Shown here: piece by piece, positions 12,980 to 14,769 of the stretch
How the letters are laid out: each line of letters starts with the position of its first letter
Position numbering within the stretch: the first letter of the stretch is position 1
From: Marinagarivorans sp. UBA5868
GTDB lineage: Bacteria > Pseudomonadota > Gammaproteobacteria > Pseudomonadales > Cellvibrionaceae
Assembly (NCBI GenBank): GCA_002432095.1
Contig: DJFQ01000190.1
Location: forward strand, 33,925-48,693
Direction: 5' to 3'
Length of the DNA stretch: 14,769 nt
Notes under the pieces: model-generated
Database searches by the model: none
Seen by the model: the letters and a program-made list of their open reading frames with translations, nothing else
What the model was told of the DNA's origin: nothing
Made by a program: the position numbers and the translations under genes

Positions 12980-13033
12980 GTAAGATGCTCCACATCCGGC
13001 TGCGATAGATTTACTAATTTCTCTAGACTTTTT

Positions 13034-13696
13034 CTAACTAAACAACTTGTTGATCCATGAGCCGATATCTTCAAGCTGCTCCGGAACAACCGTATGCTCC
13101 ATTTCATATTCACGCCACTCCACTTGATAGCCCAAAATTGTCAATCCATCGACGCTCAATTTGCCTGCCGAAAGCGGCACGACGGAATCAAACTTGCCAT
13201 GCATCGCCAATATCGGCGTAAGAAGGTTTGCTCCGCTATGCTCTGCTTTGGCACTTGACAGAAACGGTAGATAGGTGGACAGGGCTAAAATGCCAGCTAA
13301 TTTGTGCACGCTGCGTATGCCCGTGTAATACGCCACCGCTCCGCCTTGGGAAAATCCCGCCAGTAAAATATTTGCGCTCGGCACTCCCTTCGCTATTTGC
13401 TCGTCTATCAACGCATCCAACATTTGCCGAGACTGCGTCATGCCCGTTAGGTCTTCTTTGTCCGTAATATCTGTACCTTTAATGTCGTACCAACCGGGCA
13501 TTACATAACCACCATTCAACGTTATTGGACGGTCAGGCGCTTGTGGGAAAACAAAGCGGATATTCAGCTTCTCGGACAAACCGAGATAAGGTATCACCGG
13601 AACAAAATCGTCTGCGGTTGCACCAAGGCCATGCAGCCAGATAACGGCATGTGTGGGGGCAGTGTCACCATAGATACGTTCTATTGTTTTGCTCAT
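13034..13696 (-). CDS. Carboxylesterase / lysophospholipase-like alpha/beta hydrolase
   Basis: A 220-residue cytoplasmic hydrolase of the carboxylesterase/phospholipase family (Abhydrolase_2), which cleaves short acyl esters, lysophospholipids or, in eukaryotic relatives, acyl-protein thioesters. The length is typical. Visible: the oxyanion-hole loop IWLHGLGA (~19-26), PQAPDRPITLNGG (~51-63) and PGWYDI (~67-72), the nucleophile elbow GFSQGG (Ser116), the acid in MHGKFDSVVP (Asp170) and the catalytic His in EMEHTVVPEQ (His201). There is no signal peptide. The ATG at 13696 has AAGG about ten bases upstream. It lies 158 bp downstream of the GSP-synthase-like gene and 54 bp upstream of the small hypothetical gene, all on one strand. 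The natural substrate cannot be read from the sequence. Confidence 0.93.
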   Translation of the reverse strand: MSKTIERIYGDTAPTHAVIWLHGLGATADDFVPVIPYLGLSEKLNIRFVFPQAPDRPITLNGGYVMPGWYDIKGTDITDKEDLTGMTQSRQMLDALIDEQIAKGVPSANILLAGFSQGGAVAYYTGIRSVHKLAGILALSTYLPFLSSAKAEHSGANLLTPILAMHGKFDSVVPLSAGKLSVDGLTILGYQVEWREYEMEHTVVPEQLEDIGSWINKLFS

Positions 13697-13854
13697 TAAG
13701 ATCTGCCTTTTCGATCAATCGTTAAATTGCTTAGGATTCAAAACGCCTTGCCACACGGCTAATTTGCTCGACAGTTGTAAACACACCGGATTGGTTTTTA
13801 AATTTTCATTTTTATCTCTTATGCCGGCAGCCTGCCTGTGTAGCTGCTTACTCG

Positions 13855-14769
13855 TCAATTCAAGATAATATGTGGCACAAATCGCGAGCTATCTTTGGTG
13901 ATTAACGTTGAATCCTCACGGACGCCTATGCCGGCCGCGCTGTCACCGACTACCCAACTGCCTATCAAAGCGTACACATCCTGTCCGCGGGCTTCGTCGT
14001 GGAATTTTGGTAGAGGTGAGAGTTCCTGACGGATAAACCGCCCATCGCCATAAGGTCCATCTACCTCAAGGTTACGCCCTTCTCTGTCGATCAATTGAAT
14101 GTTGGCGCCCTCGCGAGAAAACAGCGGCTTGCGTACCCAGCCAGGGCTGAGCGGTGTGCTTGACTCATCTTCGAAAAAAGCGGGTAACAAATTAGGGTGA
14201 TTTGGGTATCGCTGCCACAAGAGCGGCAAGATCCCTTTATTGGACAATAGCATCTTCCAGCCGGGCTCGATGATTCTGGTTCGGCTGGTATAAAGTATCC
14301 GCGCAAACTCTTCCCGCACCATAAATTCCCACGGATAAAGCTTAAACAGGCCAGCAACGGGAATATTATCCAAATCCATCATTTGCCCGTCGATTTCGCC
14401 AATATCTTCTATAGCCAAATAGCGCACGTCCATGCCGGACTGGATGGCCAGGTCCATCAGGTACTGGACGGTTCCCCGGTCTTCTGCACTTTGCTTCATA
14501 CTGGAAAAATGAAACGGATTGGGCAGCAGTAGCTCGCGAAAAGCCTGCTCCAACTTGTCCTGAAGAGAGTTAAATTGATCTGCTCCCGCAGGCAATATCC
14601 CAGCCTGCATTTGTTCCTCCAGCCAAACCCACTGGAAAAATCCGGTTTCAAAAAGCGAGGTTGGCGTATCGTAATTTAATTCCAATAGCTTGGCTGGGCT
14701 GGCGCCGTCGTATGCAAAATCCATTCGGCCGTACAAATGCGGCTCCTGATCGTTCCAGGAATTCCATAC
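13855..14769 (-). CDS. Glutathionylspermidine synthase family ATP-grasp protein (YgiC/YjfC-like), cut by right edge
   Basis: The frame is open through the right edge, so the N-terminal part lies outside; 304 residues are visible of a family whose members are ~380-400 long. Family phrases are clear: LYGRMDFAYDGASPAKLLELNYDTPTSL, FFQWVWLEEQ, FKLYPWEFMVREEFA, EPGWKMLLSNKGILPLLW, NHPNLLPAFFE and the ATP-binding KPLFSREGANI. These match the synthetase domain of E. coli Gsp and its stand-alone relatives YgiC and YjfC, which ligate an amine to a peptide carboxylate with ATP or have unknown substrates. No N-terminal amidase domain can be seen, as expected for the YgiC type, but the missing start prevents a firm statement. 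There is no visible terminator in the 158 bp before the esterase gene, so read-through is possible. Confidence 0.9.
   Translation of the reverse strand, partial: VWNSWNDQEPHLYGRMDFAYDGASPAKLLELNYDTPTSLFETGFFQWVWLEEQMQAGILPAGADQFNSLQDKLEQAFRELLLPNPFHFSSMKQSAEDRGTVQYLMDLAIQSGMDVRYLAIEDIGEIDGQMMDLDNIPVAGLFKLYPWEFMVREEFARILYTSRTRIIEPGWKMLLSNKGILPLLWQRYPNHPNLLPAFFEDESSTPLSPGWVRKPLFSREGANIQLIDREGRNLEVDGPYGDGRFIRQELSPLPKFHDEARGQDVYALIGSWVVGDSAAGIGVREDSTLITKDSSRFVPHIILN

Noticed and set aside
1..14769. Insertion sequence, integrase, attachment site or prophage genes
   Set aside because: None of the recognised proteins is a transposase, integrase or phage protein, and no terminal inverted repeats with target duplications were seen by eye.

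Overview
The window most resembles a chromosomal piece of a marine or plant-polymer-degrading gammaproteobacterium of the Cellvibrio / Saccharophagus / Teredinibacter type (Cellvibrionales). This rests on two secreted lipoproteins with long poly-serine linkers right after the lipidated Cys, a hallmark of that group, and on intermediate base composition and gammaproteobacterial-type small genes. The genus is an inference; no rRNA or marker gene is present. I see no tRNA, rRNA, CRISPR array, transposase or phage gene.

Layout, left to right. (1) 2-544 (+): the C-terminal end of an unrecognised gene cut by the window edge. Its stop is one base from the stop of a convergent gene. (2) 546-4208 (-): an N2227-like (carnosine N-methyltransferase-like) SAM methyltransferase with an N-terminal zinc ribbon, followed by a membrane-anchored Ser/Thr protein kinase with a duplicated repeat region outside the membrane. 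(3) 4269-4327: a 17-bp tandem repeat next to a strong rho-independent terminator (4329-4359). (4) 4398-8432 (-): a two-gene operon. The first gene encodes a poly-Ser lipoprotein with a heme-binding CxxCH and the DUF1587/1595/1592/1588/1585 series. The second encodes a Tat-exported DUF1552 protein. (5) 8433-9224: a long intergenic region holding a 57-codon PMP3/YqaE-family membrane protein gene (+). (6) 9225-11579 (-): a second poly-Ser lipoprotein, with lamin-tail, chitobiase-C-like, CotH-kinase and InlB-type repeat domains, preceded by a perfect 21-bp dyad. (7) 11751-12668 (+): a good sigma70-type promoter, a four-helix membrane protein and a small SHOCT-like lipoprotein. (8) 12770-14769 (-): a small hypothetical protein, an alpha/beta-hydrolase carboxylesterase, and a glutathionylspermidine-synthase-family ATP-grasp protein cut by the right edge.

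The most coherent and least understood unit is the DUF1592 heme lipoprotein / DUF1552 Tat protein operon. By sequence, one partner is lipid-anchored and held out on a poly-Ser tether with a heme and a probable beta-sandwich insert, and the other is exported folded by Tat. The nearby CotH lipoprotein uses the same tether. Together they suggest an envelope or cell-surface module acting on polymers or surface proteins, but the substrate is not visible in the sequence. The methyltransferase-kinase pair is a second candidate for an undescribed pathway.
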